Assembly (NCBI GenBank): GCA_965200945.1
Contig: OZ241749.1
Span: 682,001 to 746,000, forward strand
DNA from: JADCRZ01 sp965200945
Lineage (GTDB): Bacteria > Bacteroidota > Bacteroidia > Chitinophagales > Chitinophagaceae
Reading direction: 5' to 3'
DNA length: 64,000 bases
The translations under genes were made by a program, and so were the position numbers. Under the pieces are notes generated by a model. That model was not told where the DNA came from. It saw only the letters and a list, made by a program, of their open reading frames with translations, and searched no databases. Shown piece by piece: positions 8,120-16,187 of this stretch (positions within the stretch are counted from its first letter, which is position 1; each line of letters begins with the position of its first letter).

Positions 8120-11100
8120 TCACCCACGGCTTACCAGTCCGGTTCTTTTCAACAGTTTACGGTTTGCGCTTCTATGCATCAGTTTGAACACCAGGGCATA
8201 GATCGCAGGCAGGATCAGGAGGGTCAGGATGGTGCTCGTGATCAGTCCGCCTATCACTACGATGGCAAGCGGCTTCTGCGTTTCACTGCCGATACCGGTT
8301 GAAATAGCCGCCGGCATGAGACCGATCATCGCCATCAGCGCTGTCATCACTACCGGGCGCGTTCTGGATAGAACCCCGCCCTTGATGGCTTCGGTGAGGT
8401 GCATCCCTGCTTCCAGGTTCTTTTTGAACACGGAGATCAGGATCACGCCGTTCTGGATACAGACCCCGAACAAGGCAATAAATCCGATGCCCGCTGATAT
8501 GCTGAAGTTCATACCTGTGATGTGCAAGGCCAGGATGCCGCCGATAAGTGCGAACGGAACGTTCATGATAGTGAGGAAGGCGTCTTTCACGTTGCCAAAC
8601 GTCACAAACAGGATCAGAAAGATAACCAGCAAACAGATCGGCACAACTTGTGTGAGCGTTTTGGTGGCCCGCTGCTGATTCTCGAATTCACCGTTCCAGG
8701 TAGCCTTGTATCCTTGCTCAAAATGTACGTTGGAATACACTTTCTGCTGCGCTTCCGCGATCGTACTTCCGAGGTCGCGTTCGCGGATAGAGAACTTGAC
8801 CGCAATGTACCGGGTATTGTTATCGCGAAAGATAAAGGCCGGGCCGGTCAGTGTGCGGATGTCGGAGATTTCTTTGAGCGGAACTTTCGACCCATCGGTC
8901 GTAGGGACCATCAGGTTTTCGATCTTTTCCTGCGTATCACGATAGTCTTTCTGGTAACGGATCCGTACGTCGAATTTCCGCTCGCCTTCGTACAGCTCGG
9001 TCGCTTCCTTGCCGCCGATCGCCATTTCGATCACAGCGTTGGCATCAACGGTGTTCACCCCGTAAAAGGCCATTCTTTTCTGATCAAGCTCGATGCGGAA
9101 TTCCGGTTGTCCCAGATTCCTGAGAATGCCGAGATCCTGTATGCCACGCACCGTCCGCAACAAGTTGGCGACGCTGTCTGCTTTCTGATCCAGGGTGTTG
9201 AAATCCGGACCGAAGATTTTCACAGCGAGTGCTGCATTCACGCCTGCCACAGCTTCTTCAACATTGTCGCGGATGGGCTGTGAATAATTGTACACGATGC
9301 CAGGGAATTTCCGGAGCTGCGCATCCATCTCGTCGATCAGCTGTTCACCATTGATCTTTCTTTTCCATTGTTTCTCCGGTAAAAGATCAACCTGTATCTG
9401 TACATTGAAAAAACCTTTGGGGTCCGTACCGTCATTCGTTCTTCCTACTTGAGAAAGGGTCTGTTTCACCTCCGGGAACGCGGTCAGCACCTGGATCATT
9501 TTCTCGGAAATGCTGTTGGCTTCCGTGAGCGATACGCTCATCGGCAGCTCCGCTTCTACCCAGAGGGCGCCTTCATTGAGTTCCGGCAGAAATTCTGTTC
9601 CCAGAAATTTGGCGGAGAAAAAAGTAAGCGCCATAACCGCCACCGCCAGAAGGATGCTGGTCTTCTGATGATTGTAGATCACATTGAGGGAACGTGAAAC
9701 CGTTTTTTCGAAAAAGGTCACCACCGGATTGTGCTTTTCCCGTACATTTTTGCGAAGCAGGATGCTGGAAAGGGCGGGTACAAGGGTCAGCGTAAAAAGC
9801 AGGGCGCCGAGTAGCGCAAAACCCAGGGTATAGGCGAGGGGAGAGAACATTTTTCCTTCCACCTTCTGAAAAGCAAAAATGGGTATCAGGCAGGTGATGA
9901 TGATCAGTTTCGAAAAAAAGATAGACTTTCCCATTTCTGTTCCTATATTTTTGAACAGACCCAGTTTCGCCAGCCGGTTGAAGCGTTCCATGCCCACTTC
10001 TTTTGCCCGGTGGTCGAGCGCTACAAACAGTCCTTCCACCATCACCACCGCACCATCGATGATGATGCCGAAATCGACCGCGCCCATCGACAGCAGGTTG
10101 GCGCTCATGCCTTTGATCCGCATGCAGATAAAGGCAAAAAGCAACGATAGCGGAATGATGATGCTGACCGTTACCGTAGTGCGCCAGTCGGCCATGAAGA
10201 TCAGTACGATCAGCGTTACCAGTACGATGCCTTCGATCAGGTTGTGGATAACGGTCTCCTGCGCAAAGTCCATCAGGTTGGTCCGGTCGTAAAAGGTAGA
10301 TATCTTGACGTCTTTCGGCAGGATGTATTTGTTTAGCTCTTCCACTTTTTCGTGCACCCTGTCGAGCACTTCGCTGGGGTTTTCGCCCTTCCGCATCACC
10401 ACGATCCCTTCCAGCACGTCTTTCTGCTGGTCACGCGCCACTTGTCCTAGCCTTGGCTTGCCAGACTCTACAATATTGGCCACGTTCTTTGCGAGCAGAG
10501 GAACGCCATTGATCTTGGTGATGATGGTATTCTGTATCTCACCCACATCGTTCAGCAGGCCGATCCCGCGAACGAGGTACGACTGCCCGTTCCTTTCGAT
10601 CACATCTCCGCCCACGTTCACATTGCTTTTTGTGATGGCATTGTACACATCGAGGGAAGTAAGATTGTATTTGATGAGAAGGTCGGGGTTCACGCTCACC
10701 TCGAATGTTTTTTCCTCTCCGCCAAAACTGTTTACATCGGCGATTCCGGGCACCGATTTAAACTGGCGGTCGAGCACCCAGTTCTGAATGGTGGTCAGAT
10801 CGCGGATCGAACGGGTATTGCTTTTGAGCGTGTAGCGGAATATTTCGCCGGTGGGCCCGTATGGCGGCTGCACATCGGGTTTCACACCATCCGGGAGGTC
10901 GGCGCTGCTCAGGCGGCTCAGCACCTGCTGCCTTGCAAAAGCATCGTCCACATCATCGTCGAAGATGATCCTGATATAACAAAGTCCGAATGCGCTTGTG
11001 GTGCGCAGGTTCGATTTTTTCTGGACCGAGTTCAGCACGGTTTCGAGCGGAATCGTCACGAATTTTTCCACTTCTTCGGCGCTCCGGCCCGGCCACTGCG

Positions 11101-11260
11101 CAATGATGATGGTCTGCGTATTGGTGACATCCGGAAATGTTTCGAGCGGCGTGTTCTTGTAGCTCCAGACGCCGATGGCGACCAAGATACCGGTCAGGAA
11201 GAAAACAAAATACCGGTGCCGCAGTGAAAAATGAATGATCTGTTTGATAAACTTGTTCAT
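8120..11260 (-). CDS. czcA: CusA/CzcA-family heavy-metal efflux RND transporter
   Basis: 1046 residues, the standard length of an RND pump. It begins MNKFIKQIIHFSLRHRYFVFFLTGILVAIGV with the first membrane helix and holds two large periplasmic loops and twelve predicted helices. In helix 4 the motif DFGIIIDGAVVMVE gives Asp396, Asp402 and Glu409, the charged triad typical of the divalent-cation (Zn/Co/Cd/Ni) branch rather than the Cu/Ag branch; the usual following Asn is Gly. It exports metal from periplasm or cytoplasm through the adaptor and TolC-type channel encoded immediately upstream. Gene order is TolC-adaptor-pump on one strand, so an operon is likely. The exact metal is inferred. Confidence 0.93.
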   Translation of the reverse strand: MNKFIKQIIHFSLRHRYFVFFLTGILVAIGVWSYKNTPLETFPDVTNTQTIIIAQWPGRSAEEVEKFVTIPLETVLNSVQKKSNLRTTSAFGLCYIRIIFDDDVDDAFARQQVLSRLSSADLPDGVKPDVQPPYGPTGEIFRYTLKSNTRSIRDLTTIQNWVLDRQFKSVPGIADVNSFGGEEKTFEVSVNPDLLIKYNLTSLDVYNAITKSNVNVGGDVIERNGQSYLVRGIGLLNDVGEIQNTIITKINGVPLLAKNVANIVESGKPRLGQVARDQQKDVLEGIVVMRKGENPSEVLDRVHEKVEELNKYILPKDVKISTFYDRTNLMDFAQETVIHNLIEGIVLVTLIVLIFMADWRTTVTVSIIIPLSLLFAFICMRIKGMSANLLSMGAVDFGIIIDGAVVMVEGLFVALDHRAKEVGMERFNRLAKLGLFKNIGTEMGKSIFFSKLIIITCLIPIFAFQKVEGKMFSPLAYTLGFALLGALLFTLTLVPALSSILLRKNVREKHNPVVTFFEKTVSRSLNVIYNHQKTSILLAVAVMALTFFSAKFLGTEFLPELNEGALWVEAELPMSVSLTEANSISEKMIQVLTAFPEVKQTLSQVGRTNDGTDPKGFFNVQIQVDLLPEKQWKRKINGEQLIDEMDAQLRKFPGIVYNYSQPIRDNVEEAVAGVNAALAVKIFGPDFNTLDQKADSVANLLRTVRGIQDLGILRNLGQPEFRIELDQKRMAFYGVNTVDANAVIEMAIGGKEATELYEGERKFDVRIRYQKDYRDTQEKIENLMVPTTDGSKVPLKEISDIRTLTGPAFIFRDNNTRYIAVKFSIRERDLGSTIAEAQQKVYSNVHFEQGYKATWNGEFENQQRATKTLTQVVPICLLVIFLILFVTFGNVKDAFLTIMNVPFALIGGILALHITGMNFSISAGIGFIALFGVCIQNGVILISVFKKNLEAGMHLTEAIKGGVLSRTRPVVMTALMAMIGLMPAAISTGIGSETQKPLAIVVIGGLITSTILTLLILPAIYALVFKLMHRSANRKLLKRTGLVSRG

Positions 11261-11341
11261 GGTAACCGCTGCTATTCTGTGCCGGCAGCCGGCAAATGGA
11301 CTGGTTTTAGGAATGGTAAATTCGACCTGGTGGGTTCCTGT

Positions 11342-12448
11342 TTATTCTTTCAGTGCGTTGAACAGGAGGATCTGGTTTTTAGATACCACTTTGTCACCCA
11401 CGTCCAGTCCCGATGCCAGGTAGGCTTTTTCTCCGACCGTTTTCATCACTTTCACTTCCTGGATCTTCATATCGCACTTGCCATGATAAATCACCACGTA
11501 CGATTTGGAATTTTCATTCAGGATGGCTGTAAGCGGTATAGCGATGAGGCGCAGGCCTTCCTTGTGGGTGATCATGATGTCTGCAAACATCTCCGGTTTC
11601 AGCAAAAGGCTGTCGTTGGGCAGCTTTACCCTGATCTTCATTACTTTGGTGACCGGATCAAGCACTTCGTTGATCTTGTCGACAGTGCCTTTAAAGACCC
11701 GGTTCGGGTAAGCAAGCGTTTTTACAGTGGCGGCATATCCTTCTTTTATTTTGGCGATGTCGGTTTCATACACATTTGCCCACACCCATACATCGCTTAC
11801 ATCACCTACCGTGAACAAGTTGTCGGCATTGTCGGTGCGGATGAATGCTCCCTGGTTGATCTTTTTCTCCACCACATAACCGGTCATCGGCGCTTTCAGG
11901 ATGTACGTTCCGTTGGCCGATGTGTTTCCGCCACCATTGATGGCAATCTGTTCTTTCACCTTGTTGGATGCGATCACTGCATTGTTGAAATTCTCTTTGG
12001 CCTCATTGTATTCGCGTTCACTGCTCAGTCCGTTCTTGTACAGCGATTCGGCGCTTTCCATCTGCCTGCGGGCGATCGAAACTTCGTTCTGTGCAGTGGA
12101 CTGGTCGCTGTAATTACTGGCTACGTCCGCACTCTTGATGATAGCCAGCACTTGTCCTTTGATGACTTTATCACCGAGCGAAACAGGTACCTGAACCACC
12201 TGCCCGCTGCTGAAGGGGTACACTTTTACCACTTTGTTATCGTTAAAGCTCACTTCTCCGGAAAGCTTCAGCTCATCGTCCACATTGCTGAAAACGGCAG
12301 AATCAATGCTGACGATCTTTGCCAGTGAATCGGTGATGCACACTTTTTTCTCTGTCGTTTCTTCCGGCTTCGGTGATTCACAGGCAGCCAGCAGTGCAAG
12401 GCAGGATAGCAGGAGAGTGGTCGCTTGAATGTTTGATCGGGTATTCAT
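11342..12448 (-). CDS. czcB: RND efflux periplasmic adaptor (CzcB-like membrane fusion lipoprotein)
   Basis: 368 residues. A lipobox LLAAC places lipidated Cys at residue 23. The hairpin follows the membrane-fusion order: beta-barrel/lipoyl half (VVKVYPFSSGQVVQVPVSLGDKVIKGQVL), a coiled-coil hairpin (QNEVSIARRQMESAESLYKNGLSSEREYNEAKENF), the second lipoyl half (LKAPMTGYVVEKKINQGAF), then a C-terminal barrel. It bridges CzcA and the outer-membrane channel in the periplasm. No His-rich metal-binding extension is seen. It lies 19 bp after the TolC-type gene. Confidence 0.92.
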   Translation of the reverse strand: MNTRSNIQATTLLLSCLALLAACESPKPEETTEKKVCITDSLAKIVSIDSAVFSNVDDELKLSGEVSFNDNKVVKVYPFSSGQVVQVPVSLGDKVIKGQVLAIIKSADVASNYSDQSTAQNEVSIARRQMESAESLYKNGLSSEREYNEAKENFNNAVIASNKVKEQIAINGGGNTSANGTYILKAPMTGYVVEKKINQGAFIRTDNADNLFTVGDVSDVWVWANVYETDIAKIKEGYAATVKTLAYPNRVFKGTVDKINEVLDPVTKVMKIRVKLPNDSLLLKPEMFADIMITHKEGLRLIAIPLTAILNENSKSYVVIYHGKCDMKIQEVKVMKTVGEKAYLASGLDVGDKVVSKNQILLFNALKE

Positions 12449-12467
12449 GGTTCTTCTTGAGGCGTTT

Positions 12468-13733
12468 CTATTGAATGGTGATGATGTTGCTGCCGGTCGT
12501 AAAATTCAGTTCCGAGCCGGCGCTGCGGAGATTGGCTTCCTGTTGAAATTGTTTCAGACGGACTTCTTTATAAGCGTCGAAGAAATCAATAAACTCAATG
12601 AGGCCGACCTGCCGTTCACGAAAGCTCCGGGTGATGTTCTGAAGCAGCTCGTTGTATTTTTGGGTAAATTCCGGATTGATCAGTTTCTGCAGGTTGAGGG
12701 CTGTCAGCCATTTCTGCCACGCAGCGCTTACTTCCGCATCAACCTGCTTCCCAACAAGCAAGATCTCGTTGGAAGCCTGTTTGATGTTGATCTGGGCAGC
12801 CTTTATGTTCCCTTTGTTGCGGTTGAGGATGGGGATTGGAACAGAAAGCGAGAGCCCGTAAAAATTTGGGACGTAGCTGCTGCGCTGGTCATATTCCACG
12901 CCGGCATTCACATCCGGAACGGCCAAGGCTTTCTGGTAAGCCAGGTTGTGTTGTTGGGTCAGCAGGTTGGTTTGCGCCAGCAGGATATCGGGACGGTTCT
13001 GCCTGGCAGTATCGAGCAACTGCGAAAGGGTGATCGGAGAAGTATTGTCCGGAGTGATCGAAAGTACGGGTACGATCGTAGTGTCATTACCCGTCTGGAG
13101 CAGGGTGCGCAGGTCTTTTTCTACGTCAGTAAGCTCGAGTTGAAGGTCTGCCTGTTCGCTTTGCAAAGTATAAAGAAGCGATTTGATCCGGATATTTTCC
13201 CGCTGGGAGATATTGCCTGCCTGCAGTTGCGCATCCATTCCTGCTGACAGTGATTGCAGCAGCACTGCTTCGTTCTGGTACAAGCTAATGGTCTGGAGGT
13301 ACTGATTCACAGCAAAAAGGCTGGTATGCAGGAGGTAGCGCAGGTTGCGGATCACATCCTGAAACTGTTGCTGGGAGGAAAGGGCGGCGTCCTGCGAGAG
13401 CCTGACCAGCTTGTTGCGTTTACCCGCCGTCCGGATCAGCTGTTGCAGCTGAATAAAGACCTGCCCGTATTGGGCGTTGTGCCTGAAAAATTTCCCGTCG
13501 TAAATGTTCTGATCGGTATTCAGGATCGGATTGTCGCGGTACCTGCTTTGAAGTATAAGGGCCTGGCTGATCTCGATGTTGTATTGCTGGGCAAGCAAGG
13601 CAAGGTTCTTCTGAAAGAAGGTTTGTTCTGCCTGCTGAATGGTAAGCCGGACGGTATCGGAATGCAATTGCGCTTTTGCACTGAGAAAGATGATTTGGAG
13701 AGAAACAAGAAAGAATGCAAAGCGTCTTCTCAT
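12468..13733 (-). CDS. czcC: TolC-family outer membrane efflux protein (CzcC-like)
   Basis: About 421 residues. I choose the ATG at 13733, which starts a Sec signal (MRRRFAFFLVSLQIIFLSAKA). The longer reading frame would need a TTG at 13763 that lies inside a predicted -7 element. Two long alpha-helical repeats typical of outer-membrane efflux proteins are visible (LTIQQAEQTFFQKNLALLAQQYNIE and LLDTARQNRPDILLAQTNLLTQQHNLAYQKA). It forms the exit duct for the CzcAB pump. It is the first gene of the efflux block, and its promoter region carries the four phased TTAAC half-sites described separately. Confidence 0.9.
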   Translation of the reverse strand: MRRRFAFFLVSLQIIFLSAKAQLHSDTVRLTIQQAEQTFFQKNLALLAQQYNIEISQALILQSRYRDNPILNTDQNIYDGKFFRHNAQYGQVFIQLQQLIRTAGKRNKLVRLSQDAALSSQQQFQDVIRNLRYLLHTSLFAVNQYLQTISLYQNEAVLLQSLSAGMDAQLQAGNISQRENIRIKSLLYTLQSEQADLQLELTDVEKDLRTLLQTGNDTTIVPVLSITPDNTSPITLSQLLDTARQNRPDILLAQTNLLTQQHNLAYQKALAVPDVNAGVEYDQRSSYVPNFYGLSLSVPIPILNRNKGNIKAAQINIKQASNEILLVGKQVDAEVSAAWQKWLTALNLQKLINPEFTQKYNELLQNITRSFRERQVGLIEFIDFFDAYKEVRLKQFQQEANLRSAGSELNFTTGSNIITIQ

Positions 13734-13760
13734 AAGTGCAGGGTTTGGTTTTGCTTGGTG

Positions 13761-13768
13761 CAAAACTG
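13761..13768 (-). promoter_or_regulatory. Predicted -7 element of the efflux operon
   Basis: On the minus strand the octamer reads CAGTTTTG, matching the Bacteroidota -7 consensus TAnnTTTG at all positions but the first. Transcription would start near 13754, leaving a leader of about 20 bases before the ATG at 13733. No TTTG -33 box occurs at 19-21 bp; that position is taken by the TTAAC array, as expected for an activator-dependent promoter. Confidence 0.5.
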
Positions 13769-13780
13769 TCCCCTCTTTTA

Positions 13781-13818
13781 GTTAAGCCGTCATTAACAAA
13801 CGTTAATATGTGGTTAAC
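13781..13818 (-). promoter_or_regulatory. Array of four helically phased TTAAC half-sites, putative OmpR-type regulator binding region
   Basis: TTAA cores begin at 13782, 13793, 13803 and 13814, so steps are 11, 10 and 11 bp, one helical turn each. In the direction of transcription (minus strand) the half-sites read TTAAC-N6-TTAAC-N5-TTAAT-N6-TTAAC. OmpR/PhoB-family regulators bind as head-to-tail dimers to half-sites spaced this way (established). The array spans about -27 to -64 from the predicted start of czcC, directly downstream of the gene for an OmpR-family regulator. Binding is inferred. Confidence 0.6.
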
Positions 13819-13848
13819 AGGAAAACCTTGGCTCCTCGGCGAAAGCAA

Positions 13849-14553
13849 TCAATATTTTGTAAGCGAGGGCACGTTAAAGCGGAAACCCACCCCATGAATG
13901 GTTTCAAGCACAATCGCCGGATCGGGCCTGAAATGTTTACGGAGTTTTGTGATGAATACATCCATGCTTCTTCCCAGAAAATAATCATCTTTTCCCCACA
14001 CATTCAGCAGCACTTCTTCCCGGCGAAGCACTTTGTTGGGGTGCAGGCATAAGAAACGCAGCAGGTCGGCTTCTTTTTGGGTGATGGAGACGGTTCCTTC
14101 TGCAGAGGTGATCTTGAGTTCAGTGTAAGAGAAATGAAGGCTTCCTATGTTATATTCCTGAACCTGTTCCGAGTGCATTTTCTTGGTCCGGCGCAGGAAT
14201 ACGTCCATCCGGAGCAACAGTTCCGCCATGCTGAAGGGCTTGGTGATATAATCATCGGCGCCTGATTGGAAACCTTTGATCTTGTCTTCTTCCATCGATT
14301 TGGCCGTCAGGAAGAGGATGGGTACACGATCGGTTTGCTGCCTGATCTTTTTTGCCACTGCCAGGCCGTCCTTGCGGGGCATCATAACATCGAGAAGGCA
14401 AATATCGAATTCATTTTTGTTGAAGGTGTCGATGGCGGTTTGTCCGTCCGTGCAAAGAACAACGTTGTAACCGTCTTCCTGCAAACTGTCCTTGATCACA
14501 AACCCAAGGGCCGCATCGTCTTCTGCCAACAATACTTTTGCTTTTGATTCCAT
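13849..14553 (-). CDS. OmpR-family two-component response regulator
   Basis: 234 residues. A receiver domain (1-120) has the acidic pocket AEDD near 10-13, phosphoacceptor Asp55 in CLLDVMMPRKDG, and the conserved Lys in DYITKPFS. A winged-helix DNA-binding domain (about 135-230) includes LTQKEADLLRFLCLHPNKVLRREEVLLNVWG-type OmpR features and ends in GVGFRFNV. It follows the kinase gene by 13 bp and precedes the efflux operon by about 115 bp, which points to metal-responsive control of czcCBA, as in CzcRS/CusRS systems. Its likely sites are the TTAAC arrays at 13781-13818, 15948-15964 and 19715-19731. Confidence 0.95.
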   Translation of the reverse strand: MESKAKVLLAEDDAALGFVIKDSLQEDGYNVVLCTDGQTAIDTFNKNEFDICLLDVMMPRKDGLAVAKKIRQQTDRVPILFLTAKSMEEDKIKGFQSGADDYITKPFSMAELLLRMDVFLRRTKKMHSEQVQEYNIGSLHFSYTELKITSAEGTVSITQKEADLLRFLCLHPNKVLRREEVLLNVWGKDDYFLGRSMDVFITKLRKHFRPDPAIVLETIHGVGFRFNVPSLTKY

Positions 14554-14566
14554 TGGTTCATATTTA

Positions 14567-15829
14567 TTATTTGGGTAAAATTATTTTAAATTCCGTACCG
14601 ATCCCGGGAAGGCTGTTCACCAGGATCCTGCCCCGGTGGGCATCGACCACTTTCTTGACAAAATTGAGGCCGAGTCCGAAGCCTTTCACGTTGTGCACAT
14701 TTCCGGTGGGCACCCGGAAAAACTTTCTGAACAGGAACTTTATGTACTTCTTTTCTATACCTACGCCGTTATCCTTTACAGACAGGCAATAGCCGTCATC
14801 GTTTACCGTAGTTTGAATTAAAACGTGCGGCTCGCCCGAATATTTGATGGCATTCTCAATCAGGTTCACCAGTACCATCGAGAGGTGCGACTTATCGGCT
14901 GTGAACCTGATTTGTTTGTTACCGGGACTGTACTCAACCTCGGCGTTGTTTTCTTTGATCAGGGGGTCTAGCTGGCGCAGCACATCAAACACCACCTCAT
15001 TGATCACGAAGTCTTCTTTCTCGAGCGCCAGTTTGTGCTGATCGCTGTTGGCGGTTTTCAGAAGGCGCTCAACCTGATGCTGCAGGTGTTCGTTTTGTTG
15101 CTTGATGATATTTGAATAGGCCAGCAGCCGGTCAGGTTTGTTAATAATAGAGGGGTTGATGAGTACGTCGGTAGCCAGCTTGATCACGGCCAGCGGTGTT
15201 TTGAACTCATGCGTGAAATTGTTTACAAAGTCCTTTTGCACTTCGTTCAGGGTTTTTTGCTTGTAAAGGTAAATGAGACTTGCCGACAACCCCACCAGTG
15301 CTATCAGCAACAGGATGGACCCTGTGATCCAGAAAGAGAGCTGGCTGAGAATATATTGTTCCCGGTGCGGAAAGTAAAGCTGGATATAATTAAAGTTCTC
15401 CCTTACAGGGCGGCGAACGGATGTTGGCTGCAGCGGAAAATGAGAAGCGGGAGTAGGCTGGTACTCGCTGTATACAAAACGGTTCTCCTTGTGATTGTAA
15501 ACGGATATACTGCAGTCGGCCAGCACATAAAAGTCGTTGAACTCACTTTGCATGAACTGAACAAGGGTGTCTTTCGGGGGGATGGTATCGATCTGTATGA
15601 AAAAGGTGGTGAGGTCGTTTGAGATAGATGGCCTTTGTGCGATGCCGGCAGGAAAGTCTGCCAGGCCGAGATCTTCACGCAATCCTTTGATGCTTTTGAC
15701 CACATTGGTGGTGAACTGTTTCTGCTCGAATGAATACACCTTGTCGAGATAATAAAGCTGGATACCCATAATTATGACCACCAGGATGGTGGAAAGAAAC
15801 ATGATCCATTTTAAGGTTGCTGAGCGCAT
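14567..15829 (-). CDS. Membrane sensor histidine kinase
   Basis: 420 residues. A first membrane helix (about 8-27), a periplasmic sensor loop of about 135 residues, and a second helix (about 166-189) precede the catalytic half. The phosphorylated His is His207 in NNFTHEFKTPLAVIKLATD. The ATPase domain shows the N box (LVNLIENAIKYSG), the G1 box (VKDNGVGIEKKY), the F box and the G2 box (GFGLGLNFVKKVVDAH). The sensor loop has no His-rich or Cys-pair metal site that I can recognise, so metal sensing is inferred from the neighbours only. It leads a two-gene operon with the response regulator. Confidence 0.94.
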   Translation of the reverse strand: MRSATLKWIMFLSTILVVIIMGIQLYYLDKVYSFEQKQFTTNVVKSIKGLREDLGLADFPAGIAQRPSISNDLTTFFIQIDTIPPKDTLVQFMQSEFNDFYVLADCSISVYNHKENRFVYSEYQPTPASHFPLQPTSVRRPVRENFNYIQLYFPHREQYILSQLSFWITGSILLLIALVGLSASLIYLYKQKTLNEVQKDFVNNFTHEFKTPLAVIKLATDVLINPSIINKPDRLLAYSNIIKQQNEHLQHQVERLLKTANSDQHKLALEKEDFVINEVVFDVLRQLDPLIKENNAEVEYSPGNKQIRFTADKSHLSMVLVNLIENAIKYSGEPHVLIQTTVNDDGYCLSVKDNGVGIEKKYIKFLFRKFFRVPTGNVHNVKGFGLGLNFVKKVVDAHRGRILVNSLPGIGTEFKIILPK

Positions 15830-15947
15830 AGGTTGATTTAAGGAACCCGCACTGCGTTGAATGCATCAATCACAGACCGGGCTGAACGGGCTTTCGACAG
15901 GAAAATTTGATTGTAAAGTAAAGTAAAGCAACGGTATTCTGAGTTAC

Positions 15948-15964
15948 GTTAACCAGTAGTTAAA
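15948..15964 (-). promoter_or_regulatory. TTAAC-N6-TTAAC pair upstream of the kinase/regulator operon
   Basis: In the direction of transcription this reads TTAAC-TACTGG-TTAAC, an exact 11-bp step. It lies 119-135 bp upstream of the kinase start. It matches the half-sites found before czcC, which suggests autoregulation by the response regulator. Binding is inferred. Confidence 0.5.
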
Positions 15965-16088
15965 CAGCTTTATAAACTTTTTTGGGGAGTTATAAAGGTT
16001 CACCTTAGATGCATCAAACGAACCGGTTCACTTGCCATAACAAAGAAATTTAACTCGGTTCAGAAATAGAGGGTTCTTTAGGTTTGAG

Positions 16089-16116
16089 ACGTCGCTTTTC
16101 CAAGCGACGTTTTTGT
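16089..16116 (+). terminator. Orphan plus-strand rho-independent terminator
   Basis: A perfect 9-bp stem (ACGTCGCTT at 16089-16097 and AAGCGACGT at 16102-16110) with a 4-base loop, followed on the plus strand by TTTTGTTTT. No plus-strand gene ends here. The minus-strand side lacks a T tract. It may end a small unannotated RNA transcribed rightward from within 15830-16088. Confidence 0.6.
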
Positions 16117-16130
16117 TTTGGGTATATGGC

Positions 16131-16172
16131 GAAAGAAAATACCTGCGCAAAAGGAATTCTTTTCAGGCGCAG
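16131..16172 (-). terminator. Terminator of the GH18-deacetylase-GT2 gene
   Basis: On the minus strand a hairpin pairs CCTGCGC with GCGCAGG (16141-16147 and 16166-16172), extended inward by AAAAG/CTTTT. It is followed by TATTTTCTTT. It begins about 15 bp after the stop of the fusion gene. Confidence 0.6.
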
Positions 16173-16187
16173 GCATCAATTACTAAA

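Larger units (their letters stand above)
15830..16187. other. Intergenic region upstream of the kinase gene
   Basis: 358 bp without a convincing gene. It holds a TTAAC pair (15948-15964), a 12-base match to the promoter region of the GT2 fusion (15996-16007), an orphan plus-strand terminator (16089-16116) and the terminator of the GT2 fusion (16131-16172). I could not place a confident -7 box for the kinase gene. Confidence 0.7.

Noticed and set aside
11231..12328. 365-codon frame opposite czcB
   Set aside because: Antisense shadow of the adaptor gene; no start signal or domain.
16079..16086. Perfect TAGGTTTG -7 match just before the orphan terminator
   Set aside because: A start here would fall inside the hairpin itself, and no -33 box lies at the right distance, so it is not offered as the promoter of the putative RNA.
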